64,000 nt of DNA from Cloeon dipterum (GCF_949628265.1 NC_088789.1:31241883-31305882); one strand, 5' to 3'; shown: positions 44,901-57,514, counted from the stretch's first letter. The notes: generated by a model from the sequence alone, not told the origin. A program made the numbers and translations.

Positions 44901-46994
44901 AATTTTAATCCAAATAATCACACCAAAGTCTGACTGGACGGCTGCTCGGGAAAATTGTTGCGCTGTTGGCATGAACCTGGCTTCCATTGAGTCTGCGGGA
45001 AAACTAAAATGCGTTTCCAGAATTGCCTCAGGTATTCTTTTATATGATTTAATGCTTCTATTTTACTGGTTAATACCCTAGAATCTTCTCCACGGATCAT
45101 CGGCGATTTTTGGCTTTCTGGCACGGGCTCAGGGTGCGATTCAAATTTCCGGTGGTGCTCTTTGGGTCGCGATTTCGTCAACTCTGAGCTCAAGTGGAAG
45201 GCTGGACATCCCAAGGCGGGTCTCAACTGCGTTTATCTCGAGGCGAGAAACGAGTCCGTGCTCTTGGCCACTGCTTACTGCTCCGAGCAGAAATATTTTC
45301 TCTGCGAGGCCAAAAAGGCAGCAAACTCCTCTCAACTCGGCACGCAGGCTGAATGCGCTGACATTTGGAACGTCACGAGCGGTTGGAAAAATCGAATAAC
45401 AATTGAAGAACAAACAAAACCATTTTTTTTAATTTAGAGCAAATCGACCTCCTATTGAATGTCTCAGCTTTTATTACGTCAAGCATCTCAATTAATTTGA
45501 AGGTTTGAAAATTAAGTTTTTTATTTCCTTTTGTTTAAAAACTTTGTTTAGTGCTTCTTGAAATGCATGGGCGTGGAAATTGGATTGGTATCATGATTTT
45601 AATTTAATTTAATAATTAATAATTGGTATTTATAGCTTCAATTGGGAGGGCTTAGTGGCATAGACATGTTGCGGCAAATAGAATTAGTGTCACAGGAAGA
45701 GCCTAAGAAAATGGAAGATGGATTTGGAGCTTTAGATGAGTGCAGCGGCAAAAGTTTGATTTATTTTAAATTATATGCATTATAATTATTTGTTTTTTTT
45801 TAAGAATTTGATGACGAGTGCGTGACAGCTCACGAGATTTACAAATGCGGCCTGGAGAAGCAACCGGAAATGGTCACAAAAATAATCAGCAATAACTACG
45901 ACTCATCATCTGTGGTTAGTTTAATAACTCTGGTTTACTTTTTTCTTCCTTTCAACTTGAAAATGAAACTGTTTTAAAACACGAGTAGAGTGGTCTGTTA
46001 GTTATACGCTGTTGAGAAGCGATCTACTTGCGCACGGTGGAGGACCGCAGATGTTCTGATTGGTCAAATAAGAAACTGATTTCACCGCCGGCCAATCAGG
46101 ACGTCCAGAATCCTCCGCCGCGCCAAAAAGATCGCTCTTTTCCTCGCTAAACACGCAGGAAAGGTTGAAAGAATGTATTGTTATCAGCTTTCCTTTTGTT
46201 ATTTTTACCTCAAATTAAGGTTTCCCCGCCGATTCCGGGTGTTCCGGTTCCTCGATCTTGTTGGATGTCAAAAATGTTACCCTGTGTTGCTGATGTATAT
46301 ATATTTATTTATTTCTTCGTAAATACAAAAATCACTTTTTAGCAAACTGCCATCAATAATTTAGCAGCAAAACGTTCTGGTAAGCAGCTTGAAAATTTTT
46401 ATAATTATTAACCGATAAACTAAAACTAAATTCGAAAAACATAGATGCCATAGGAAGTTTGAAAGTAGTTGGAGGAATGACCTTCTACTTGCGAACCCCT
46501 AATTTGGCGGATATGAATGTTGTAATGACAATCAAACTGATTATTCGATTATGGTTTGATTAATTCAAACCCTGATTAGTCCGCGAGTTTTGCATTTCAA
46601 CACTGCTGCGCACTCGGAATGAGGCTTTACGAGCCATCAACAAAAGCAGATTTAGACGTGGCTAAAAGTCTTTCAAGTATTTTAATTTTTTTCAATTAAA
46701 ATGTATATATACCTAATGATATTTACTTTAGTTCATCCTTTGCATTTAATTGTGGGCGAGACGCAATCCATCAACCGAACGCATGAGGCGTATTGCCGCA
46801 GCCGCGCCATTTTGGCAGACGACCTATACACATTCCCCACGGGCATCAATAGATATCCCATAACCGAATCGATCTTGGGAGTCAACGCATACTATAAAAT
46901 ACTTACCGTGACGTACGTCGAGAACCAAAACATTCACGACATGTTTCTCAAAGGGGTTAATTTCAGGAGTTTTAATTCTTTTGCTTGTGTTTGA
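41984..46994 (+). CDS. Secreted multi-CTLD / odorant-binding-protein chimera, gene 1 (26 exons)
   Basis: Exons: 41984-42052, 42160-42208, 42272-42387, 42442-42757, 42807-43039, 43186-43213, 43274-43335, 43387-43486, 43534-43817, 43866-43899, 43949-44013, 44068-44182, 44231-44469, 44591-44656, 44711-44747, 44798-44865, 44929-45031, 45082-45381, 45438-45502, 45552-45587, 45636-45753, 45805-45914, 46343-46379, 46445-46518, 46580-46676, 46732-46994; 1,027 residues, one frame. Order: signal peptide (MNFWSLLTLLIILIFTVQQ); basic Cys segment (RCCGFKRCLP); Ser/Thr-rich mucin-like region to about 270; CTLD1 271-419; CTLD2 431-570, with QPD about 532-534, the galactose-type calcium-site motif; CTLD3 593-752, lacking EPN/QPD; OBP domain from 753, C753-x30-C784-x3-C788-x42-C831-x8-C840-x8-C849, the classical OBP spacing; degenerate CTLD4 872-1027, ending FACV. 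Likely extracellular. OBPs carry hydrophobic ligands and CTLDs often bind glycans; a joint function is inference. An AATAAA lies at about 47098. Confidence 0.85.
46015..46150. repeat. Foldback element inside the large intron 22 of gene 1
   Basis: GCGATCTACTTGCGCACGG...CTGATTGG on the left pairs imperfectly with CCAATCAGG...CGCCAAAAAGATCGC on the right; CCAAT-type cores sit in both arms. The intron is 428 nt, far longer than the usual 47-65 nt, so this looks like an inserted MITE-like hairpin. Gene 2 has the same insertion. Confidence 0.6.
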
Positions 46995-48370
46995 AAAGGA
47001 AAAGTTTCATAAATGTGTGCTATACATATAGATGATATGTAGAAGATAGTTACACTGTTTACATAGCGATAGTGGAATATATGAGCAAAAGTTTACTAAT
47101 AAATACAGACCCTTTCAAAAATATTTAAAATTCAACCATGAAGTTCGCTCAAAATTAAAAAAAAAATATCGAAAGGCTTATTTCGAGAGCCTGGGGCACA
47201 TTACGGCACGGAATTTTAATTTGACTTTGAAATGGCCCAGCGTTGCCTTTTTCTGCCGTACTCTGTCCCCTTGAAATGTGAGTACGGCTATTAGCTACTG
47301 AACATCATAAGAATACCTATAAAATTCAGCAACAAGGATCAAACTCACGATTTTGATGCAAGCTCTCAAGGGAGAGGTGCAGTACAGCTTGATCCTAGAA
47401 AACCTCACTGAGATCAACAAAACACGGCACTTTGAACCTTAATAAACACTGATATCACGCGAAATCCAACAAAACCATTGCAGAAACACATCACACACGC
47501 GAAAATATGGTCTGGCCAGCTGAGAGATTTTCAAAGCATTACAAAAGCTCCTCTATTATAGTTCTCCAAACACAGTCGAGTGGCGCTTTCAGCATTGGTT
47601 GAAGAATTCGAACGGACGAATATAAATACTATTCAAGCCTGTTACTCAAGTGGGAAAGGCTCCGGAAACGAAATTCGCATGGATTTTGTGTGAGATCAGA
47701 AAATGAGTGCGCTGTTTAAATTTGTGTTGTGAATACGAAAGAACTCTCATTGTCAGTGGATTAAATTTAGAAGCTTTTGCTTAAGTGCCGAAAAATCTCG
47801 TAATTTTTTGTTAAGGATCAATATGAATTAATTATCACGCGAAACAAGCCGTTCTCGTTTCTAAACTGACACTGTTTTGGTCAAAAGATTTGAAATTATT
47901 TGCAATTACTTGTGTTTGAGATATGCACGCGTGTTTATTTCCGATTTTGGATTCGCCTACTATAATGTTACACACACTACTGTAGACAGCATATAATCTG
48001 AAAAATAAAATGTTTTTAAAAGATATTAAAGATTGCTTTTGATAAAATTTGTCTTTACAAAAAATCAAAGCATATTTTCGAAGTTTAAGAATAAAAATTG
48101 TTATCAATTTTAAATCGCAAGTAAATCTTGAAAATGATTTAATACTTTTTAGTCCAACTCTAAGCCTGAACCTTTTAGCTTTTGTCTTTTCTAATTTTTT
48201 TCCAGATTTAAAAATTATGGGATATTTGCAGATAAATTGCAGCGAAAGAAGTTGTCAAATATTTCAAAAATAACAATGTATTTCAATTAAGCAACAACAA
48301 AATGAATATATCAGATATGCCATCGCAAAATAACAAATCTTTGAATACCCATTCCTATATGTATATTTCA
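46995..48370. other. Downstream flank of lectin-OBP gene 1
   Basis: No gene recognised. Patches match the gene 2 flank in order: AAAGCTCCT...CACAGTCGAGTGGCGCT (about 47545) with about 55690-55730, GCCGTTCTCGTTTCTAAACTGACACT with about 56080, and the ATAATCTGAAAAATAAAATG stretch with about 56420. The two flanks have diverged far more than the 5' parts of the genes. Small frames on either strand are not conserved. Confidence 0.5.
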
Positions 48371-49510
48371 AGTTTCAATATAATTATCAATGCAGCACAA
48401 TGCAGAGTGTGGACTCATAAAGATATTATTAATATTTCCTAATAGCTTATTGCTGCAGTTATAAAGTTATGTTCATCTCTGATTCAAATGTTTGCACTGA
48501 AAACAGGAAATGTGTTCCGAGTCTGTTCCATTCTCAACGGGCAGTTTAGTTTCATCATTTTTAATTGATTAATTTACACCTGGCACCATATGGTTTAAAT
48601 GTATTGATTTGCAAGAATAAACAAGAATGATTAATCAGAAAAATTCCGTATTAAGAACATAGAATCTAAAACATTTCCAACTTAATTATCTTGACTGTTG
48701 AAGTAGTTTCACGGAAAGATCGCCGGAAAACTGCTTCCACAAAAATACCCCGAAGGAGAGAGCTTTTAAGTAAAGGCGTCGAAAATCAAAACCGGACTTT
48801 AACATTGGCTGATAATTTCATTTTCAGGTTCATTTATTGAAAGCATGTGATCGAGTCCTGCTGGTTTTATTTTCTCTCAAGCGTCTCAAGTCCTTTTTTG
48901 TTTTTCAGCTTGAATTTAGTCCGGTGAAAGCATTAAAATGGAAAAGTTACCCGACAGTTTAACATACTCTCATTCATATCAAACAGGAATTGAACGTATG
49001 CCGGTCAATAAAAGTGATATTATAGTCTGAAATGGCCTTCAATGTTATAACCGGAGGCAGCAGTACCTAATGATCAGCAGAGTAATTTCCGTCCTTACTA
49101 ACGCTTATTTCATTGACACTAAAAAAATTCATAATTAAAAAGTAATATGAAAACGAAAGGAATTTAGGAATTCATTAAATACCCTCCATACAAGAGGAAA
49201 ATATGTAAACCACCGCCATTAAAAAGTTGCTTTGATGTTGGATTTTGACTTTTTTACAATTCAGATAGTAGAAAGAATTTTTAATAAATGAAACGTGTAA
49301 TCCGTATATTCGTATTAAGCTTTAAAACACGATGTAATTACTTCTGGATTCGTATAAATTGGGACAAATATTTTTATTGTTATATTAATTAATCTTCTGA
49401 TAAACAAACCAGCATACAGCCATCTTAAAAATAATCAGCTGTTTGATAGTTAATGCCGGATGACTTTTAAGTAATTGTAATTTTAAAAGATGCCTTCTAA
49501 CGGAACAAAT
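48371..49510. repeat. Ankyrin-spacer sequence without an ankyrin gene (includes spacer block copy 5)
   Basis: 48380-48650 matches the flank at about 36620-36910; 48670-49280 matches about 27990-28500 and 35840-36490; 49280-49510 matches 41095-41340. It is therefore an ankyrin spacer carried along when the lectin-OBP segment was duplicated (offset between the two ATGs 8,169 bp). No ankyrin coding remnant was found in it. Confidence 0.65.
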
Positions 49511-49619
49511 TCGGCAGTGACCAAGAATATCAAAGTAAGAGATGATTTATTCACAAGTTCAAGTTTATTTCGCTAGGGCAATGGCATAGCTACACCAACA
49601 TCATCAAACATAAAGCGCA

Positions 49620-49780
49620 GCAGTCCCCACAGGACAGCGAAACAACATTCGATGCTGCGCGCAGGCAGGAAAAGTTTCGCAATTGTTCGTTTCGTGAAAA
49701 TGAGAACGGAAGCAGCTGTGTGGAAAATGTGGAAAGCTGCACACTGCCTGATGCAGGGACAGATGTCATCACAATGAGTG
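49620..49780 (+). pseudogene. Decayed copy of the mucin-like exon 4, upstream of lectin-OBP gene 2
   Basis: Counterpart of 41460-41610 with its own small indels (for example CACACTGCCTGATGCAGG). Being present in both units, it existed before the duplication. The minus-strand frame over it is not supported. Confidence 0.55.
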
Positions 49781-50152
49781 TCAATATATTACTTTCAATT
49801 GACGACTTTTATTTTCCTACAAATTATAAATAATGAATCAGCGGTTCTATTTTTCTGCCCATAATTCTTTGTATATTTTTAAACAAATAGAAGTTAAGAA
49901 TATTTTAATGTTATTACTTGCGCGGTATTAAGGAATAATCTAATTAAATAATTCATTTGAAAGTTTGAATGGTAAGAAAATGAATTTGCTGAAAATGATT
50001 AAGTGTTTTGCGTCAGTGAATTTTGTGGTAAAAAGGACAACTCTCAGTCCTACAGGAAGTGCGCACCGTATTCATTCGTGAAAATGACGTGAAACTGTGT
50101 GTTAGAGGGATTCCGGTGAATCAGTCCGGCTACAAATTTCAACTCGTTCGCA

Positions 50153-53100
50153 ATGAGTTTTTGGTATCTCCTGACTCTGCTTATTATATTAATTTTCACC
50201 GTACAACAATCAGAACCTAATGTAAGTAAGCTGATAACTTTATTTCCAAGCACTTTGCTTGATGTTCATTAATAATGATTTCTCACGTCTCTGTTTTTTC
50301 TATTTAAAATATTTTCATTTTCATCTGCATTATTTATTATTCTACACAGAAAATCAGGTTGAAACCATTAAAGACAGTCAATTCCAACAAAAAACTATGT
50401 GAGCGATTAAATAGTTAGATATTATTTTGTTTCTTTTCTAATAAAACTCAAAATTTAAAGCGCAAAACAAGGCTGGTCGGAGAATCACCATCATAAGATG
50501 TTGCGGATTCAAAAGATGTCTCCCAGTAAAGAACACGACCAAAACGAGGTCTTCAGTAATTCCAACAAGCAGCACAGTAAGAAACTTATAAATCTACAAT
50601 TTTATAAAATCTATAAATTTTCACAAAGCTGGTGTCGAAAAACGAAGGCTCCACAGCAACAGCATCGTTTCCGAATGTCGCAACCAACCCAACAGGAAGC
50701 TCCAGCAGCGAAACAACATTCGACAGTAAAAGTTTCGAAACTACGGAAGTTAAAATGGAAAATTCAACCGCGCTGCCAGTTTCGAGTAGCAATATTTTCG
50801 ACAGCAGCACTCCTCAAACAGCAAAAGAGAAGACTGTCAGTGACGTCACCACCCAAAAAAATAATTTCATCAGCACAGAATCAGCACCAACAAGCGAATC
50901 AATTAATTTGTCAAGTGGCAACATTGCTAGCAATTTTGGTATTTCATTTTTCTCCATACTTTCAAATTCTCAAGCATCCCGGCAGATTCAACAACAACCA
51001 ATGGGGCGGCATCAGTGGCGACTGCAACATCTCTAGCGATATCAACAACTAGATCGCTAAATCTGACTAATTCGGTTATTTCTACCAAATCAACAGCACC
51101 TCTAACCTCAAACAGTAATGCAGCAGCGACAACAAAACCTACTACAACAACTTTAAAAGCTATTGCTACTACGCCAACCTCTAGAACAACTTTAAAAACA
51201 ATTATTTCTACAACTACAGTACGCTTTGAGGTTTGAGAGAAACATTTACACCAAGAATTTTCTTCTAGGTGATTTCGTGTTCTTTGACGTGCTCCAATTT
51301 TAATACTTTTCAATCAGTAATAATTCATTTTTTGTATTATCACGATTTTATATTAATCTACAAAGAAATCGCCTCTGCCGAAATCACCGCAATGTAAGTG
51401 GTTATTTTTATTAATGAAAGAACAAAACTGGAAGCTGTGGGGTTTCATAACAGCCGATGGTTCGGTACAAAAGGCGAGCAAGTGCAACAGACAGTATTTC
51501 GTCTCCACTGTTGCCGTGAGTAATTTTCACGAATTTTATTACAAAACATCAGAAAAATAAATAGGCATCAAGAAATGAGGCAGCTTCGCGGTGCACGGCG
51601 ATGAACATGACCCTTTTGACCGTCACATCTCTCGAGGAATTGGACTGTCTGGCCAGTTTGAAGGGTTAAATTCGAATATTTAGAATTTTTAAAGGGCAAA
51701 TAATCAAGTATTGTTCAGACGGTACTTTCTGGACAAGTGGCTCAAACGAGGATGCGAATTGCGACTTGGAAAAAAAGTACGCTTGGTGTTCCACTGGCTA
51801 CAACATTTCCACCGCTTTGGTCTCGTCTCCGAGTTTCTGGCTTCCAACCAACGCACCCCCTTCCGCCCTAGAACGATGTCTAGCCGTTGTCCTCTCCACC
51901 ACCCCGCAAAAGGGGATGGTGCACAAAAACTGCGTCGACCAACTTCCCTACATCTGCCAATTCACCGTTGACTGTCCCCGCAGTCATCAATGCGTGAAAA
52001 ATGTTTGCTTTAAATCGTCCTAAACAGCCCTTAAATAGTATTTTCTTAAGACCTCGTTGTTTGATTCGAAAGGAGACTTGATGAGTATTAAAGATTATTT
52101 AATTTAACTCAGAAAATATAATTCTTATTCAAGACAAATCTTCTCATGGACTGTGGATCGACATTGGCAACTACACTTATCTTTTTGGGAACAAACCGGT
52201 TTTTTCAGTTAATCTTAAAAACAATTTAATAAAAAAATAACATTTCACAGATGTCTTGGCTATCCAACTACCTTTATTGCTGTGCTTTGGGAATGGAAAC
52301 ACTCAACATTGACAATGCGGCTGAGCAACTGGGCCTCACAGGCATGACCCTCGGCAAAAATTCAAGTAAACAAAGAACAATACAATAAATAGATAAAAAA
52401 ATCTTTCTCCTAGACAACTGGAAGGCGAATTTTAACTACTGGACTGCCGGCACGAAAAAGGGATCTTCAGAGTTTTCATGGTGCGAGCCCACGGGCCCGA
52501 CAATTTTCGACCAGGGGCTCTCTTGGGAGGCCGGCCAGCCCGACAACGCCGCTGGAAACGAGAGTTGTGTTCACTTTCGCTTCATTTTGAATTCAACGGG
52601 AACCGTCATGACCGATAGAAACTGCAATAGCAAATTCATTTTCGCGTGCAAGGTGCAAATAATTCGAATGAACAAAGATTTAAATTAATATGATTATTCA
52701 AACCGGTTGTACTCATAGAAATGTGGATTATCTGACTAAACAGAAAATTTAAACATGTAATTAAATTCCAGGCTCAACGCATTACGCCTACTAAAACGTG
52801 CGAAGCTTCATGCCCTGCTAAAACTTGCACGAAAGATGTGACTTAATTTTAACAAATTTACATATTTATTTATAATTTTTAAAATCAAGGCGAGTCTCTT
52901 TAACGCTTCCAGCGGCTATCTCTTAGGTTCAAATCATACGACATCCATAGAAAGTTTTATTTTAACATTTTTAAATAGACTACACGTATTTTGGCGATTG
53001 GTACGATGGGTGCGGCCGCTTCCTTTTAACATACCTCGCCAAGACAGTTAGTTATTCCCAGTTTTAATGGAATTATATATTAATTTTAATCCAATCCATC

Positions 53101-55185
53101 ACACCAAAGTCTGACTGGACGGCTGCTCGGGATAATTGTTGCGCTGTTGGAATGAATCTGGCTTCCATTGAGTCTGCGGGAAAACTAAAATGCGTTTCCA
53201 GAATAATCTCTGGTAATTGTTATAGAATTAAATTGCTATCACTATATGATTTAAACCCTAGAATCTTCTCCACGGATCATCGGCGATTTTTGGCTTTCTG
53301 GCACGGGCTCAGGGTGCGATTCAAATTTCCGGTGGTGCTCTTTGGGTCGCGATTTCGTCAACTCTGAGCTCAAGTGGAAGGCTGGACACCCCAAGGTGGG
53401 TCTCAACTGCGTTTATCTCGAGGCGAGAAACGAGTCAGTTCTCTTGGCCACTGCTGACTGCGCCGAGCAGAAATATTTTCTGTGCGAGGCCAAAAAGGCG
53501 GCAAACTCCTCTCAACTCGGCACGCAGGCCGAATGCGCTGACATTTGGAACGTCACGAGCGGTTGGAAAAATTATATAACAGTCTAAGAAGAAACAAACT
53601 CTTTTTTAACTTAGAGCAAATCGACCTCCTATTGAATGTCTCAGCTTTTATTACGTCAAGTATCTCAATTAATTTGAAGGTATGAAAATTTGGTTTTTTA
53701 TTTCCTTTTCTTTAAAACCTTTGTTTAGTGCTTCTTGAAATGCATGGGCGTGGAAATTGGATTGGTATCATGATTTTAATTTAATTTAATAATTAATAAT
53801 TGAAATTATAAGCTTCAATTGGGAGGGCTTAGTGGCATAGACATGTTGCTGCAAATAGAATTAGTGTCACAGGAAGAGCCTAAGAAAATGGAAGATGGAT
53901 TTGGAGCTTTCGACGAGTGCAGCGGCAAAAGTTTGATTTATTTTAAATTATATGCATTATAATTATTTGTTTTTTTTAAGAATTTGATGACGAGTGCGTG
54001 ACAGCTCACGAGATTTACAAATGCGGCCTGGAGAAGCAACCGGACATGGTCACAAAAATAATCAGCAATAACTACGACTCATCATCTGTGGTTAGTTTAA
54101 TAACTCTGGTTTACTTTTTTCTTCCTTTCAACTTGAAAATGAAACTGTTTTAAAACACGGGTTGAGTGATCTGTGTGTTACACACTGTCGAAAAGCGATC
54201 TATTTGCACTTGGCGGAGAACCGTGGATGGTCTGATTGGTCAAGTAAGAAAATGATTCCACATTCCACCGCCGGCCAATCAGGACGTCCAGAATCCTCCG
54301 CTGCGCCAAAAATTTCGCATATTTCCTCGCTGATCACTCAGGAAAGGTTGAAAGAATATATTGATATCAGCTTTCCTTTCTATTTTAATCATAAATTAAG
54401 GCTTCCCCGCCGATTCCGGGTGTTCCTGTTCCTCGATCTTGTTGGATGTCGAAAATGTTTCCCTGCGTTGCTGATGTATATATATTTATTTATTTCTTCG
54501 TAAATACAAAAATCACTTTTTAGCAAAATGCCATCAATAATTTAGCAGCAAAACGTTCTGGTAAGCAGTAAAATTTCTTGAAACTTTTAAATATGAATAA
54601 ACATTTAATAACGAAAGTCAAATTATACATAATAGACGCTTTCGGAAGTTTAATAGATGTTGGAGGAAAGACTTATTATAAGAGAACCATTAATGATTTC
54701 CCGAAATTCAATGTTGTAATAACACACAAACTGAATATTAGAATAGTTTAATTAATTATAACCCTGATTAGTCCGTGCGTTTTGCATATCAACACTGCTG
54801 CGCACTTGGAATGAGGCTTTTCGAACCGGCAACTCTGGCAGATTTTGACCTGGCTAAAAGTTTTTACAGTACTTTTAATTTCTATGATATTTCCAGACGC
54901 TCTATACTGATATTTCCTTCAGATTTGGCTTTGCATTTAATTGTGGGCGAGACAGAATCCATCAACCGAACGCATGAGGCGTATTGCCGCAGCCGCGTAA
55001 TATTGGCTGACGACCTATACATGAACCCCACTGGATTTAACAGATATCCCACAACCGAATCGATCTTCGGATTCTTCACGTTCACTAAAAAATTTACTGT
55101 CACTTCTAGGGAGAACCAAAACATTCACGACATGTTTCTCAAAGACGATTATCCCCAAATATATAACTCCTTTGCTTGTGTTTAA
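50153..55185 (+). CDS. Secreted multi-CTLD / odorant-binding-protein chimera, gene 2 (26 exons)
   Basis: Exons: 50153-50221, 50350-50398, 50461-50576, 50629-50938, 50986-51218, 51366-51393, 51454-51515, 51565-51664, 51719-52002, 52051-52084, 52134-52198, 52251-52365, 52414-52652, 52772-52837, 52890-52926, 52979-53046, 53110-53212, 53262-53561, 53615-53679, 53729-53764, 53813-53930, 53981-54090, 54524-54560, 54636-54712, 54772-54868, 54923-55185; 1,026 residues, uninterrupted. Same order as gene 1: signal peptide MSFWYLLTLLIILIFTVQQ, mucin-like region two residues shorter, CTLD1-3 (QPD kept in CTLD2), all six OBP cysteines at identical spacing, CTLD4. Exons 1-23 differ from gene 1 by few residues; exons 24-26 differ heavily (for example 'LIDVGGKTYYKR' against 'LKVVGGMTFYLR', with one extra codon). 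Both copies therefore look functional but differ in the C-terminal domain. Confidence 0.83.
54165..54350. repeat. Foldback element inside intron 22 of gene 2
   Basis: Counterpart of 46015-46150: AAAAGCGATCTATTTGC...TCTGATTGGTCAA against GGCCAATCAGGACG...GCGCCAAAAATTTCGC. Arm pairing has decayed in places. The insertion predates the gene duplication. Confidence 0.55.
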
Positions 55186-57514
55186 AAAGGATTAATTGCA
55201 TAATATGTATTATTCTCTGAAGAAAATGAATTATTCTTGCAAATTCACCATTTTATGATGTAAAGGGTTTTTGGTGCGTAAGTGTTCGGAGCAATATTCC
55301 TTATTTGTATTAATACATACCTTTTTTAGCATATCAAGAATATGGTTCTTCATTTCGAAAAAAAAAATTAATCGCTCACTTCCAGAGCGTGAAGTGAGAA
55401 CTGCTATATTAATGACTAACCAACATAGAAATGATACAAATTATTTAATTCAGCAAAGAGGGCAGGTATACTTACATTTTTGAAGAAATAGGTCTCAAGA
55501 GGAGGTTTGCACAGCTCGTACAATCCCAGGACACCTCACTGATCAGCTAAACGTGGCACTTCTTGAAGATGTCACTCAAAATCCACGCGAAATTCGCAAA
55601 ATCCATCGAAAAAACAGAAATACGTCACACGCGCGAACACATACATATGGTATGGCCAGCGCCGCCAGCGGAGAATTTCAAAGCATTGCAAAAGCTCCTA
55701 TTAGTTGTCCAAACACACTGTCGAGTGGCGCTGTGATACTGTGACGATTGGTCGGAGAATTCAAACAGACCAATCAACGTCATTGCTTACATTTAATTAT
55801 TGGCCAAGCCAGATTCTCGCGTGGAAAATGCTCCAGCAACTGAATATTTGCGAAATTTGCATGGAATTTGAGTGAGATCAGCAGTTAGTAATTAAATGAG
55901 TGCAGTCATGTTTTTAGTTCTGTCCTTGGGATCCGACGAATAATGCAGCTTTCACTGTCAGTGGGAAATTAATATTTAACGCTTATTTGCTTGACAGGGG
56001 AGTGCCGAAAAATCCCTTTTGCCACCTTTTACTTTTATTCTGAGTGCTGCTCTGTTTAAATTAATTATCAGGCGAATTAAGCCGTTCTCGTTTCTAAACT
56101 GACACTGAGAGTTAGATCTATAGATTTGAACTAATTTGCGTTTTTTTGTGTTTGAGAAATAATGCGCGTGTTTATTTCCGATTTTGGATTTGCGTTACGC
56201 CTTTAGTTCCGGAAAAAATTGCACAATTTTAAACAACCAAACGCAACTCTCTTCTGTTAAGAGAAATGGGCTGCAAAATAAATTCGACCTAGAGAAAATT
56301 TGGAGGTTCGTTGAAAGATGCGCAATTTTGCCGCGACCAGAATGTTTAATGATACATTTTTCTGACATTAATAGTCATGAATTATACGTCTTGATATTGT
56401 TGTTTTATCGTGTGGACAGCGTAATCTGAAAAATAAAATGTTTTCAAGAGATGTTAAAGTTTGCATTTGTTTAATTTTGTCTTTAAAATAAAATCAAATG
56501 ACTATTAATGCATGATTTTTAAGGAAATAGGAAGACTCGTAAAAAAAATTCATTCCAATGTAAAGCAAATTTAAAATGCATAGTGGTAAAAGAAAAATCA
56601 ATACAACTATAAAATTAACATATTTGTGTCATCTTCAAAATAACAAAAAATAAATCTAATTAAGGGAGCGATCAGTGACCATTTAAAACAGTTAATCACA
56701 GCATTTTACTGTTACTTCTGTTGTCAAGTTGTATTTAAAATCATAACAATATGTTAAAAAATATATTTGACATTTTGAAGTTGTTTCGAAGTTTGATGTT
56801 AAACAATAAAAAATTGTTATCAGTTTTAAATCACAAATAAATCCTGAAAAGTGATTTATTGTTTGATTATTTTAGTCTGACTCTAATCCTGAAACTTTTA
56901 GCTTTTAACTGTCTTTTTTAATTTTTTTAACGTTAAAATTCATTGAACATATAGAGATAAGTCGCAGCGAAAGATGTTCTCAAGTATTTCATCCATTAAA
57001 ATTTAACTCAATTCAACAAAATATTAATAAATCACATAGATATGACGACATTTCAAATTAACAAAAATTTTGAAAAAGCATTCCAAAATGATGCAATGTA
57101 ATTATCAATTCAACACAATGCAGAGTTGTGACTTACTTTTGAATAAAGAAAATTCATTTTACTGTTTCACCTCTGATTAATCTGTTTCGTACTAAATTCG
57201 AGAAGTGTGTTCACACAAGTCTGTTCCTTTCTCAACAGGCGCAGTTTCATCATTTCAGACTGATTAATTTAAAACTGGCACCATTTTAATCATTTTAATC
57301 ATACGTAATAAAAAATACTTTTATTTATATTCAGTAATCTAAACGAGTTTTATTCATCAAAAAGAGATCAATCAGATCATTATCCAACATAACGGAAAAT
57401 ACATTGTAGAAATTTTAAAAAGTTCACAAAGAATTTTCACAAGGAAAATCATTTATTTTAATAGTTCTTATACCTATCAAAGAATGGCATGCATAGAAAC
57501 ACTTTTTCAGCGTT
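55186..57514. other. Downstream flank of lectin-OBP gene 2 and 3' flank of the truncated ankyrin gene
   Basis: 55490-56480 resembles 47320-48060 in patches. Two CCAAT-type cores (GATTGGTCGG, ACCAATCAAC) lie near 55750-55780. From about 56560 the sequence turns into ankyrin 3' flank, similar to 24830-25290. No exon could be supported. Confidence 0.5.

Noticed and set aside
45162-45437. CTLD3 as a separate small gene starting at an internal ATG/GTG.
   Set aside because: It is the 3' part of exon 18; the frame is open upstream and splices on both sides.
46701-46994. The last exon as an independent secreted peptide (MYIYLMIFTLVHPLHLIVG).
   Set aside because: The hydrophobic lead is intron sequence. 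An acceptor at 46731 fits exon 25 in phase, and gene 2 has the same structure without that ATG.
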